The notes beneath the pieces were generated by a model, which saw nothing but the letters and a program-made list of their open reading frames with translations, ran no database searches and was not told where the DNA came from. The translations under genes were made by a program, and so were the position numbers. Shown here piece by piece: positions 7,747 to 16,228 of a DNA stretch of 40,818 nucleotides (positions within the stretch are counted from its first letter, which is position 1; every line of letters starts with the position of its first letter). Origin of the DNA: JAAYZK01 sp964535025 (GTDB lineage: Bacteria > Planctomycetota > Phycisphaerae > SM23-33 > FEN-1343); contig CAZHRW010000202.1 of NCBI GenBank assembly GCA_964535025.1, forward strand, positions 1-40,818, in the 5' to 3' direction.

Positions 7747-8394
7747 TCACGCCCGTCGTCGGCGCCGCAGCACCGCCAGGCCGCCGCCGAGGCCCAGCAG
7801 TGTCAGCGTCGTCGGTTCGGGGATGGGATAGGCCGAGATGGAATAGGCGTCGAAGCCCTGGCCGACGATCTTGATGGTCTTGACGGGCACGTCGGTCTTG
7901 AAGCAGTAGCCCTTGAGCTTCTGGCCGCCGATGCCGGTGGTGTAGCCGGTGTCCATGGCGACCGCGGAGGCGTCCACCAGCACGGGCGGCCCCAGCAGCC
8001 CGCCGTCCCGGATGCCGTACCAGGTCGCGTCGTCGTTGCCGTTGTTCTCGAAGACGAAGAAGGTGGTGCTGTGGACGTCGAAGGTCGTCTTGAGATACTG
8101 GCAGTTGTCCGTGCTGTGCACGGTCTGGTCGAACGAGAAGTCGTCGGCGCCGGGCATCGGCCAGGTGGAGGTCTGTTCGACGTCCGAGGCGTCGTAGATC
8201 TTCGTCGTCCCGCACATCAGCTCGCTGGTGGGGTAGGTGACCCCGTCGTAACGGATCATCTGGATCGTGCCCTTGTCCCCCGTCGCCAACACGTCGCCGC
8301 ACCCGTAGACCGCGTCGGCCAGGGCCGTCCGGGCCGGCCCGCTCACCAGCAGGATACACGCCACCATCAAGGTCATCGTCGCTGCGCGTTGCAT
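7747..8394 (-). CDS. Small secreted PEP-CTERM protein of unknown function
   Basis: A 215-residue exported protein. It has a signal peptide (MTLMVACILLVSGPARTALA), a beta-rich body with several Cys (CGDVL, LMCGTTK, NCQYLK, GYCFK), and a C-terminal IPEP, a hydrophobic stretch and RRRRRA, the PEP-CTERM/exosortase signal. No enzyme motif is visible, and FFVFENNGNDDATWYGI suggests an adhesin-like or coat beta-sandwich. The ATG at 8394 is preceded by AGGGAG. It is upstream of the PEP-CTERM esterase on the same strand, so the two may be made together and anchored at the same place. Confidence 0.85.
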   Translation of the reverse strand: MQRAATMTLMVACILLVSGPARTALADAVYGCGDVLATGDKGTIQMIRYDGVTYPTSELMCGTTKIYDASDVEQTSTWPMPGADDFSFDQTVHSTDNCQYLKTTFDVHSTTFFVFENNGNDDATWYGIRDGGLLGPPVLVDASAVAMDTGYTTGIGGQKLKGYCFKTDVPVKTIKIVGQGFDAYSISAYPIPEPTTLTLLGLGGGLAVLRRRRRA

Positions 8395-8722
8395 CGTGTT
8401 CTCCCTGTTAGGAACCCCGTTGCCTGACAAGACCCACGCGCGCCCCCCGGCTCGGCGGCCGGTGTCCCCGGCGCACGTGCGTCTTTGGGAATCTGGTTCG
8501 GCCGCAAAAGCCGAGCACCTGAACACTTTTTACGTCTCGGGCGACGCAAAAAACAACGCGCGGCCTCGCCCGGCGGCCGCCGGCGACGACAAGGCCTTGA
8601 AAGCACACGCGCTGCGATGGGTCAGTATTGTGTCAGCCGCAGGGGCAGCGGGAGGTCCACCAGCTCGACCAGCCACCCGCCGCGGCGCCAGGTGCGCCCC
8701 GCGGGTCAGCAGCGGCACGCAG
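8395..8722. other. 328-bp gap with a leader and a possible decayed gene end
   Basis: No convincing gene. A weak minus-strand promoter candidate (TTGTTT at 8556-8551, 18 bases, TAAAAA at 8532-8527) could serve the PEP-CTERM gene with a leader of about 130 bases. At 8705-8622 on the minus strand is a 27-codon open stretch ending WLVELVDLPLPLRLTQY and a stop, just after the Hyi-like gene. It reads like the end of a lost coding sequence, but I do not recognise it. Confidence 0.35.
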
Positions 8723-9544
8723 TCACCCGCCGCGGTCCAGGCCCAGGCACGCGATGCTCCGCCGGAGCGACTCGCCGTGGTCGTCGAGGCTCGGGCCGTA
8801 CTCGAAGGCGAGGATGCCCTCCCAGCGAAGCTGCCGAAGGTGGTCGATGATGGGGCGGTAGTCCATCTCGCCGGTGAACGGCTCGTGGCGGCCGGGGACG
8901 CCGGCGACGTGGAAGTGGCCGATCGTGTCGATCGTGCGGTCGATCTGGGCGATGACGTCGCCGCCCATGATCCGCATGTGATAGCAGTCGAACAGCAGCT
9001 TCACCCGCGGCGAGCCGACCTCGCGGACCAGCGCGGCGCCTTCGTCGGCGCTGGTCAGCCAGTAGCCGGGATGGTCCACCCGGGTGTTCAGCGCCTCCAG
9101 CAGGAGCGTCACGCCGGCGGCCTCGGCCAGCTCGGCCGAGGCGGTCAGGCCGTCCAGGACGGACCGTCGCGTGGCGGCCTCGTCGGCGCCGTCGGGGGTG
9201 TTGCCGGTGCAGACGATCCCGGCGCCGATGCCGGCGGCGTCGGCGTAGTCCAGGCAGCGGCGCAGGCGCTGGAGCCACTGGGGCCGTTTGGCCGGGTCGG
9301 TCAGCCCGCCGCCGACACTCCCGTCGGGCGAGCTGATGACCAGGCTGTTGACCCGCAGGCCCGCCCCGTCGGCCAGGCGGGCCAGGTCGGCCGGGTCGGG
9401 GCAGAGTGTCTCGGCCAGCCACAACTCGATGGTCCGCACCCCCGCATCGGCCACGCGGGCCATCCGCTCGGCGGCCGGCAGGTCCGGGAAGACCGTGTCG
9501 AGCACGAGGCCGACCTGCAGGGCGTCGCCGGGTTCAGTCGTCAT
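8723..9544 (-). CDS. Hydroxypyruvate-isomerase-like sugar isomerase/epimerase
   Basis: A 273-residue xylose-isomerase-like TIM barrel. Motifs characteristic of the Hyi branch are clear: LLLEALNTRVDHPGY, with a metal-ligand Glu in LLEALN, LLFDCYHMRIMGGD, GHFHVAGVPGRHEP and EGILAFEYGPS. The family isomerises small keto/aldo sugars or acids with a divalent metal; hydroxypyruvate/tartronate semialdehyde is the best-known pair, but many planctomycete members have unknown substrates. The ATG lies inside the end of the upstream aminotransferase gene (11-bp overlap), which indicates translational coupling. The protein looks cytoplasmic. The fold is certain and the exact substrate is not. Confidence 0.88.
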   Translation of the reverse strand: MTTEPGDALQVGLVLDTVFPDLPAAERMARVADAGVRTIELWLAETLCPDPADLARLADGAGLRVNSLVISSPDGSVGGGLTDPAKRPQWLQRLRRCLDYADAAGIGAGIVCTGNTPDGADEAATRRSVLDGLTASAELAEAAGVTLLLEALNTRVDHPGYWLTSADEGAALVREVGSPRVKLLFDCYHMRIMGGDVIAQIDRTIDTIGHFHVAGVPGRHEPFTGEMDYRPIIDHLRQLRWEGILAFEYGPSLDDHGESLRRSIACLGLDRGG

Positions 9545-10943
9545 GGGGTGTCCTCCTTGTCACCCAGGGCGCCGCGTCGGCGTCGGGGGTGCCGTAGGCG
9601 TCGAAGACCTTGTTCAGGGCGGCCGCGACGCTGTCGCAGTCGCCGTCGGTGAACCACTGGTTGAGCGAGACGGTCACCATGCGGTCGTACAGGTCGTCGG
9701 CGACGGGGCAGTCGCCGCGGGCGTAGCGGACCGCCCCGCCGCGCTCGGTGTAGATGGGGCACTCGTACGGGCAGCGGACCTCCGTCGCGCCGGTCCGCTC
9801 GAGGATGGGGAACATGCTGTGGTAGATGTGCCAGTCGTGGCCGGGATCGTGCCCCCGGGTCGAGCAGGCGAGGCCCTCGGCCCGCAGCGCCTCGACGATG
9901 CGCACGGCCAGGTCGATCGACTCGGGGAACAGCCGCAGGGTGTAGCCGACCTCGCCGTCGGGATCGTTAAGGACCTGGGGGGTGATCTCGCGAACCGGCT
10001 GCAGGCGGGCGAGGATCCGCTGCTTGACGGCGCGGAAGCGGCGGACCTTGTCGTGGACCTTGGCGAGCTGGACGACGTCGACGGCCGCCTCGAGCTCGCT
10101 CATGCGGTAGTTGGTCCCGGCGAACAGCTCGCCGGCCCAGCGGGGCGGGGCGAACCGGTCGGGCCGCCACAGGCCGCCGCACTCGATGAGCTGGCTGGCG
10201 CGGGCCCAGACGGCCTCGTCGCCGGTCAGCAGCAGCCCGCCCTCGCCGCCGCCGATGATCTTGTAGGCCGAGATGCTGAAGCAGCCGGCGTCGCCGTAGG
10301 TGCCGACGTACCGCCCGTCGACGGACCCGCCGCAGGACTGGGCACAGTCCTCGACGACCTTCAGCCCGTGGCGGCGGGCGACGGCCATGATCGCCGGCAG
10401 GTCCGGGACGCTGCCCATGACGCAGGTGGGGGCGACGGCGACGGTGCGGGGCGTGATCGCCGCCTCCAGCGCCGCCGGGTCCATCGACAGCGACGCGTCG
10501 ACGTCGCAGAAGACCGGCACGCCCTTGGCCATGACGACCGCCGCGGCCGTGGCCATGAAGCCGATCGCCGGGCAGATCACCTCGGTGCCCGGCCCGACGC
10601 CGACGGCGACGAACGCCGCGTGCAGCGCTGCGGTGCCGTTGCAGACGCCGATGGCGTGCCCGACGCCGAACGTCTCCCGCGCGACCCGCTGATAGGCCTC
10701 GACCTTCGTCTCGGCCAGGCCCGAGTAGTAGTTGGCCAGGAAGGGCCCCTCGCCGAGGTCCTCCTCGTCGAGCACCGCCCGGATGCCCGCCAGGGCCCGC
10801 TCGGACAGGCCGAACCGCTCGGCGACCGAGAGGAACTCCTCGGCGCCGATCTTCGGTTCGCCGCGGCCGGCGAAGCCGCTGACGGCCTTCATCCCGCCCT
10901 GCAGGGCGAGCCGTTCGTGCTTTCTCGATGGCGCATCTGTCAT
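9534..10943 (-). CDS. DegT/DnrJ/EryC1/StrS-family PLP aminotransferase
   Basis: A 469-residue sugar aminotransferase-type enzyme. VCNGTAALHAAFVAVGVGPG, EVICPAIGFMATAAAV, VFCDVDASLSMDP, KVVEDCAQSCGG and CFSISAYKIIGGGEGG mark the fold. K228 in the last motif is the expected Schiff-base Lys for pyridoxal phosphate, and D in EDCAQ binds the ring nitrogen. The family transaminates keto-sugars with Glu or Gln, but many planctomycete members are of unknown substrate. The ATG at 10943 has a perfect AGGAGGT 6-7 bases upstream. It is the first gene of a two-gene operon with the Hyi-like isomerase and is divergent from an AraC regulator, which suggests local control by that regulator. Confidence 0.92.
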   Translation of the reverse strand: MTDAPSRKHERLALQGGMKAVSGFAGRGEPKIGAEEFLSVAERFGLSERALAGIRAVLDEEDLGEGPFLANYYSGLAETKVEAYQRVARETFGVGHAIGVCNGTAALHAAFVAVGVGPGTEVICPAIGFMATAAAVVMAKGVPVFCDVDASLSMDPAALEAAITPRTVAVAPTCVMGSVPDLPAIMAVARRHGLKVVEDCAQSCGGSVDGRYVGTYGDAGCFSISAYKIIGGGEGGLLLTGDEAVWARASQLIECGGLWRPDRFAPPRWAGELFAGTNYRMSELEAAVDVVQLAKVHDKVRRFRAVKQRILARLQPVREITPQVLNDPDGEVGYTLRLFPESIDLAVRIVEALRAEGLACSTRGHDPGHDWHIYHSMFPILERTGATEVRCPYECPIYTERGGAVRYARGDCPVADDLYDRMVTVSLNQWFTDGDCDSVAAALNKVFDAYGTPDADAAPWVTRRTPHDD

Positions 10944-10963
10944 CGGCGACCTCCTGCCGTGCG

Positions 10964-11069
10964 TTTGCAAGCGCGCCGCCCAACCGGCGGCGTCGGCGGG
11001 GCAAGTATGCCATGATTCGCCCGCCGGGGGAATGGACGCGGGTGCAGAAATCATGTACGATCTTGCAAG
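10964..11069. promoter_or_regulatory. Divergent control region with paired TTGCAAG sites
   Basis: The 150-bp space between the DegT gene and the AraC gene holds TTTGCAAG (10964-10971) and CTTGCAAG (11062-11069), 98 bases apart. It also holds CATGATT (11011-11017) with its reverse complement AATCATG (11049-11055). Paired sites in such a place are what AraC-type regulators often bind; this is inference and no clear -35/-10 pair was found. Confidence 0.35.
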
Positions 11070-11093
11070 GGGGCTGGTTGCGGAGCGACAGCG

Positions 11094-11966
11094 ATGGGCA
11101 CGACGCGACACGGGTGGCTGGCCCACGCCTGGACGACGGCGCGGGAGGTGACGCCGCGGGTGGTCTCGGCGGCGTGGTGCGAGCGGGCGCCGGTGCGTCA
11201 GGTCCGGCGGATCGTGCACGAGTTCTGGGTGCTGGACTACGCCCGCTCGATGTTGGGGCGGGGCCGCGTCGGCTCGCCCCGCGGCCGCTGGTGGCCCCGC
11301 GGGCCGCGGACCGCCCACCTCTACCGGCCGGGGACGCCCTTCTGGGAGGATGATACCGCCGTCACCGGCACCCTGCGGGAGGCATGGGTGCTGTTCACCG
11401 GCGGCGAGCACGCGGGCCTGGAGCGTTTCTTCGCCGACGGCCGTCCCTTCGGGCGGATCGTCGACCCGGGCGGGCGGATCGAGGCGCACCTGTACGGCCT
11501 CGCCTTGACCGGCCAGCGGGACGGGGAGGCGGGCTTCTGGCGGGCCCAGGGGCAACTGGCGGCGCTGTTCGACGCGCTTCGCCGCGTCGAGCCCCACGGG
11601 CCGTCGGACCCGTTCATCCTCCCGGCGGCCGAACGGCCGGACGAGGCCGACGAGGATCTCGTCGAGGCCGCGCGGACCTTCTTCCGCGACCACCTGGCCG
11701 AGAAGATCACCCTCGCCCGCGTCGCCGACCACCTGGCCATGAGCCGGTCGAGTTTCTCGCACCGCTACACGGCCCGTGCCAGACGGCCGCCGATGACCGA
11801 CCTGACCGCCATGCGGGTCGAGGCCGCCACGGGCCTGCTGCTGCGGGGGTTGAAGCTCGAGGCCATCGCCCGCCAGGTGGGTTTCTGCGACGCCTTCCAC
11901 CTCTCCAAGGCCTTCCGCCGCCACCGCGGGATGGCCCCCAGCGTGTTCCGGCGGCAATTCCGCTGA
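11094..11966 (+). CDS. AraC-family transcriptional regulator
   Basis: A 290-residue regulator. Residues 1-180 form an unusual sensing half without a signal peptide or membrane span. Residues about 195-290 hold the double helix-turn-helix of the AraC/XylS family: ITLARVADHLAMSRSSFSHRY, then LEAIARQVGFCDAFHLSKAF and RRHRGMAPSVFRRQF. Such proteins usually activate a nearby catabolic operon in response to a sugar or metabolite. Position points to the divergent DegT/Hyi operon, and possibly to downstream genes. GGAG lies 8 bases before the ATG. The N-terminal half has many Trp and Arg residues (GRWWPRGPRTAHLYRPG) and resembles the cupin-like ligand pocket of planctomycete AraC proteins. Confidence 0.9.
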   Translation: MGTTRHGWLAHAWTTAREVTPRVVSAAWCERAPVRQVRRIVHEFWVLDYARSMLGRGRVGSPRGRWWPRGPRTAHLYRPGTPFWEDDTAVTGTLREAWVLFTGGEHAGLERFFADGRPFGRIVDPGGRIEAHLYGLALTGQRDGEAGFWRAQGQLAALFDALRRVEPHGPSDPFILPAAERPDEADEDLVEAARTFFRDHLAEKITLARVADHLAMSRSSFSHRYTARARRPPMTDLTAMRVEAATGLLLRGLKLEAIARQVGFCDAFHLSKAFRRHRGMAPSVFRRQFR

Positions 11967-11983
11967 CGGGCGCGGGTGTTTTC

Positions 11984-12039
11984 CCGATCGGCGGGCATCG
12001 TGCGGCGTAGTACAGGCCGGCACTTCACTCGCCGATCGG
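11984..12039. repeat. 10-bp inverted repeat before the sensor kinase
   Basis: CCGATCGGCG (11984-11993) and CGCCGATCGG (12030-12039) are exact reverse complements with 36 bases between them, and each contains the palindrome CCGATCGG. They lie between the AraC stop and the kinase start and could be an operator or a terminator-like stem. Confidence 0.5.
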
Positions 12040-12088
12040 AACGGTGCGAGGGGCGAGGGGGGTGGTCGGGATCGGCGGGTTGAACTCC

Positions 12089-14293
12089 ATGAAGTCAGGC
12101 AAGGCCACGAGACAAACGAAGATGCCCTGGACGCTGCGGCGCGTGCTGGTGCTGCTGGTGGCGGTGGCGGTGCTGCCGTCGCTGGCGATTCAGGCGGTGG
12201 TGCTGCAGCGGTGGCAGGCGAGCAACCGCCGGGAGCAGCAGGCGGCGAACCTGGAGGTCGCCCGGGCCGTCGGCGAGCTGTTCCAGGGGCACGTGGACAA
12301 CCTGGCGCGCACGGAAGGGGCGATCGCCGAGAGTCTTGTCCGCCTGCCGCCGGGCATGCCGGACGAGGTCAATGAGATGCTGGCGGCCCAGGCGGCGGAG
12401 TACCCGTCCGTCTCGACGCTCTCGCTGGTGGATCTCCGCGGCGAGGTGGTGGCGTCCAGTCGTCGGGAGGACATCGGTTCGCAGGTGGGCGACCGGCCGT
12501 ACTTCCAGCGGGCAATGGCGGCGGGCCCGAACGGGTGGGTGGTCAGCGACCTGCTCGACCGCGGCGGAAGCGACGAGCCGGCGGTGATCGTCGCGCGGGC
12601 GGTTTACGACAACGGCCGGCCGATCGGGATGCTGGGCGCCCTGGTCGAGCCGGAGCGCTTCGCGCGGGCGGCGGTGCAGTTGCAGCGGGTCGAAGGGGGC
12701 ACCATCCTGCTGTTCGACCGGACGGGACGGCTGGTGTACCGCAGCCCGGCGGTCGACCTCAGCGACGCGCAGCGGGAAGCGTTTCGCTCGCCCATGCTGT
12801 CGGCGGCCCTGGAAGGCCGCGAGGCGCAGGGCGAGTTCACGTCCCCGGTCACCGGCATGCACATGATGGCCGCCCGCGTGCCCGCCGGTCCGGCGGGCTG
12901 GGTTGCCGGCGCCGACCGGGAGGCCGAGCGGATCAACGCCCCCGTCTGGGCCGCCGTGCGCAACGCGCTGGGAGCGGAACTGGCCATCCTGGCCGCCTGT
13001 GTCGGCGTGCTGCTGCTGACCGGGCGGGCGATCCGGTGGGACGCCGGCAGGCTGAACCGCCAGATGGCCGCCGCCGCCCGGGGTGAGCCGGCGCCGGCCG
13101 AGCGGGTGCGGATCGGCGAGTTCCGCGCCCTGTCGGAGGGGTTCGCCGCCGCCGTCGACCAGCGGCGAGGGGCCGAGCAGGCCCTGCGCGAGAGCGAGCA
13201 GCGCTACCGCAGCCTGTTCAACAACAACCACGCGGTCATGCTCCTGCTGGACCCGGCCGACGGGCGGATCGTGGACGCCAACCCCGCCGCCGTGGCCTTC
13301 TACGGCTACCGGTTAAGCGACCTGAAGGCGATGGCCATCACCGAGATCAACACGCTGCCCGGGGACGAGGTCCGCCGCCAGATGGCCCAGGCCCGCCAGG
13401 GCGACCACCGCAGCTTCCGCTTCGAGCACCGCCTGGCCTCCGGCGAGGTCCGCAACGTACAGGTCTACAGCGGGCCGATCAGCGTCCGCGGGCGCGAGCT
13501 GATCTACTCGATCATCCACGACGTCACCGACCAGGTCCACGCCGAGCAGGCCCGGGCCGACCTGATGAACACGCTCGAGCAGCGGGTGGCCGAGCGGACG
13601 GCCGAAGCGGTCGAGCGGGCCGAGCAGATCCAGGCCCTGGCCGTCGAGCTCACCGGGGCCGAGCAGCGGGAGCGCGGCCGCCTGGCGCGCCTGCTGCACG
13701 ACCATCTCCAGCAGTTGCTGGTGGCCGTCCGCATGCGCGCCGGCAGCGCCCGCAACCGCACCGGCGACGAGGCCGTCCGCAACGCGCTGGACGACGTCGA
13801 CGGGCTCATCGGCGAGTCGCTCGACGCCACCCGTGAGCTGATGGTGGACCTGAGCCCGCCGGTGCTGGAGCGGGCGCCGCTGGCGGAGGGGATGGCCTGG
13901 CTGGCCGAGTGGATGCACGGCAAGTACGGCCTGGAGGTTGACCTGGAGGTCGACCCCGACGCGCGGGCCGACAGCCCCGACGCGAAGGCCTTTATCTTCC
14001 GCACCGCCCGCGAGCTGCTGTTCAACGTCGTCAAGCACGCCGGCGTCACGGAGGCCCGCCTCGTCCTCGCCCGCGCCGACAGCACCCTGCGCCTGGTCGT
14101 CTCGGACAACGGTCGCGGCTTCAGCGTGCACGAGCACCGGGCCGGCCGCGGCGAGCACGAACACTTCGGCCTGGCCACCATCCGCGACCGCCTCCGCCTG
14201 CTCGGCGGCCGCATGGACATCCGATCGGCGCCGGACCAGGGCACGACCACGACCGTCCAGTTCCCGCTGCGCCTCGGCGGGCGGGACCATTGA
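12089..14293 (+). CDS. Sensor histidine kinase with Cache and PAS domains
   Basis: A 734-residue membrane kinase. The first membrane helix is VLVLLVAVAVLPSLAIQAVV. A periplasmic double-Cache-like domain spans about residues 45-285 (YPSVSTLSLVDLRGEVVASS, DRPYFQRAMA, GAPVAVIVARAVYDN-like strand). The second helix is ELAILAACVGVLLLTG. A PAS domain covers about residues 370-490 (YRSLFNNNHAVMLLLDPADG). A HisKA_3 dimerisation helix has the phospho-acceptor H537 in LLHDHLQQLL. The HATPase domain shows ELLFNVVKHAG and VVSDNGRGF. This is the NarL/DesK-type kinase class, whose partner is normally a LuxR-type response regulator; none is in the window. A GTG at 12044 could extend the N-terminus by 15 residues. 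It lies 80 bp before the large glycan operon and may sense its substrate. Confidence 0.9.
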   Translation: MKSGKATRQTKMPWTLRRVLVLLVAVAVLPSLAIQAVVLQRWQASNRREQQAANLEVARAVGELFQGHVDNLARTEGAIAESLVRLPPGMPDEVNEMLAAQAAEYPSVSTLSLVDLRGEVVASSRREDIGSQVGDRPYFQRAMAAGPNGWVVSDLLDRGGSDEPAVIVARAVYDNGRPIGMLGALVEPERFARAAVQLQRVEGGTILLFDRTGRLVYRSPAVDLSDAQREAFRSPMLSAALEGREAQGEFTSPVTGMHMMAARVPAGPAGWVAGADREAERINAPVWAAVRNALGAELAILAACVGVLLLTGRAIRWDAGRLNRQMAAAARGEPAPAERVRIGEFRALSEGFAAAVDQRRGAEQALRESEQRYRSLFNNNHAVMLLLDPADGRIVDANPAAVAFYGYRLSDLKAMAITEINTLPGDEVRRQMAQARQGDHRSFRFEHRLASGEVRNVQVYSGPISVRGRELIYSIIHDVTDQVHAEQARADLMNTLEQRVAERTAEAVERAEQIQALAVELTGAEQRERGRLARLLHDHLQQLLVAVRMRAGSARNRTGDEAVRNALDDVDGLIGESLDATRELMVDLSPPVLERAPLAEGMAWLAEWMHGKYGLEVDLEVDPDARADSPDAKAFIFRTARELLFNVVKHAGVTEARLVLARADSTLRLVVSDNGRGFSVHEHRAGRGEHEHFGLATIRDRLRLLGGRMDIRSAPDQGTTTTVQFPLRLGGRDH

Positions 14294-14373
14294 TTCATCC
14301 TACGTCTGGCGTCGCGGCGGCGTTGCGGCTAAGGTGTCGCCATCGCCCGGTTCAGGGCGAACGGGAGGTGACG

Positions 14374-16227
14374 ATGGCCACGCTCGCCAATGAGACGTTG
14401 CGGCTCGTCGCGTCCGACGACCGCGTCGTGATCGAGGATCGCCGTCGACGATGCGCGTGGATCTGGCGAACCCGCGACGCCGAGATCACCCGCGCGGGGG
14501 CCGCGGGCCGCGAGCCGCCGCCTCGTCCGACGGTGACGGCGACCGACGACACCGTGGAGGTCCGCTTCGACGTCGACGGCGGGCACGTGGGCTACACCTG
14601 GTCGCTCGGGCCGGACTACGCCGAGGTCCGCCTCGCCTGCGATGCGCCCGACGTCGAGGCGGTCTCGCTGCCGGGGCCGATCGCGGCCGCCGAGGGCGCC
14701 GCCCGGGCGGCCGTGCCGGTCTACCAGGGGCTGCTGCTGCGGGGATCGGCCCACACGTGGCGCCGCCGCGTCAGGCACGGGGGCCACGAGAGCTTCTCAA
14801 TGGCCGCCGGCGCCATGCTCGGCGAGCGGGGCGGGCTGCTGATCGCCCACGAAAGCCCCGCCAACTGGTACGCCTGGTACGGCCAGTACGGCGCGGGGCC
14901 CGCGTTCCACTTCGAGCACCTGCGCTGCCCGGCCGAGGGTTGGGTGGATGCGGCGGTTCGCCTGGTTCCCGTCGAGGCCGACCTGACGGCCGCGTGCAAG
15001 CGGTATCGCCGCCGGGTCATCGAGCGCGGGCAGTTCGTGACGTGGCGCGAGAAGATCGAGCGCAAGCCCGTCGTCGAGGACCTGTTCGGCGCGATGATAG
15101 CCTTCATCGGCTACAACCGCGACGACGCGATCGACTATGCCGCCGGCGCCGCCGCCCTGGCCCGGCGCGGGTTCGAGCAGGTGTTCTACTACCCCGTGCG
15201 GATGTGCAGCTACTCGCTGGGGTTCCTCATGGGCGGCGACGAGCCCATCTGGCTGACCGACGCACAGCTCGACGCGATGCACGCCGTGCCCGGGGCGCAT
15301 GTGGCCCCCTGGGGCTGGGTGTACGAGGGCCTCGACGACGGGTCGGAGGCGATGCGGTCGATCTTCCGCCATGGCGTCGACGGGCCGGAGACCGGCTGGA
15401 AGATCGACGCGTTCCAGTGGTACCGCGTGTGCACCCCTTACCAGATCGAGCACATCCGCAAGCGGTTCGACACGGACATGCGGGCGATGGACTGGATCCA
15501 CTACGACGTCAACGCCACCATCGCCGGGCGCCCCTGCCTGGCCGGGCACCACGCCCTGCACGGCAACGCCCCGATGGGACGTCGCGACGACGTCGCGTGG
15601 ACGCGCAGGCTGTTCGGCGCCGAGACCGTCGGCAACCGCGTGGTCTCCAGCGAGGGCTTCGGCGATCATTTCGCCGGCGGCTACGACATCGGCTCGACCA
15701 AGTGCCTGCCGCTGTGGGACGGGGCCGCCAACGCCGTCCCGGTGCCGATGACGATGCTGGTGTTCCACGATTCGTGCATCCACGACTGGTGGGAGGTCCA
15801 CAACTACAACGCCAACCCCGCCTTTGCCATCAGCGACCTGCCCGACGGCATCGCCCGCGCCGGCTCGGGCCTGCCCGCGCTGAAGGCCGCGATGGACGCC
15901 CTGTACGGCTGCCCGCCGAACGTCTTCCCCTTCGGCCGCCAGTACGGCTGGGTGGACAAGGTCGGCGGGGAGACCTATGCTTTCACCATGGCCCTCGACG
16001 AGCCCGGCGTCGTCGAAGCGCTCGACCGCGCCCTGCCGGTGACCCGCCTGCACAAGCGGATCGGCCGGTGCGAACTGGTGACATGGGAATCGCTCAGCGA
16101 CGACGATACCGTCCAGGGAACGACCTTCTCGGACGGCACGCGGATCGTCGCGAACCTGTGCGACCGGCCCCGCGAGGCGGCCGAGGTCGGGCGGATGGAC
16201 GGCCATAGCTGGGAGGCACTGGACTGA
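14374..16227 (+). CDS. GH101/GH129/DUF5696-like glycoside hydrolase
   Basis: A 617-residue protein. A beta-sandwich-like N-terminal third (residues 1-230) is followed by a TIM-barrel-like centre. Two acidic motifs stand out: WIHYDVNAT (D378) and VSSEGFGDHF (E427). They sit where GH101, GH129 and DUF5696 enzymes carry the nucleophile Asp and the acid/base Glu. Those families cleave alpha-linked N-acetylgalactosamine or are uncharacterised. Other marks are QVFYYPVRMCSYS, WGWVYEGLDDG and GWKIDAFQWYR. No signal peptide is seen, so the enzyme is predicted cytoplasmic. The ATG at 14374 has GGGAGGTG upstream. It is the first of a run of thirteen tightly spaced genes. The exact family and linkage are uncertain. 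Confidence 0.6.
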   Translation: MATLANETLRLVASDDRVVIEDRRRRCAWIWRTRDAEITRAGAAGREPPPRPTVTATDDTVEVRFDVDGGHVGYTWSLGPDYAEVRLACDAPDVEAVSLPGPIAAAEGAARAAVPVYQGLLLRGSAHTWRRRVRHGGHESFSMAAGAMLGERGGLLIAHESPANWYAWYGQYGAGPAFHFEHLRCPAEGWVDAAVRLVPVEADLTAACKRYRRRVIERGQFVTWREKIERKPVVEDLFGAMIAFIGYNRDDAIDYAAGAAALARRGFEQVFYYPVRMCSYSLGFLMGGDEPIWLTDAQLDAMHAVPGAHVAPWGWVYEGLDDGSEAMRSIFRHGVDGPETGWKIDAFQWYRVCTPYQIEHIRKRFDTDMRAMDWIHYDVNATIAGRPCLAGHHALHGNAPMGRRDDVAWTRRLFGAETVGNRVVSSEGFGDHFAGGYDIGSTKCLPLWDGAANAVPVPMTMLVFHDSCIHDWWEVHNYNANPAFAISDLPDGIARAGSGLPALKAAMDALYGCPPNVFPFGRQYGWVDKVGGETYAFTMALDEPGVVEALDRALPVTRLHKRIGRCELVTWESLSDDDTVQGTTFSDGTRIVANLCDRPREAAEVGRMDGHSWEALD

Positions 16228-16228
16228 C

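Noticed and set aside
10944..12023. N-terminal extension of the aminotransferase frame to 12023
   Set aside because: It is antisense to the AraC gene and has no PLP-enzyme features. AGGAGGT supports the ATG at 10943.
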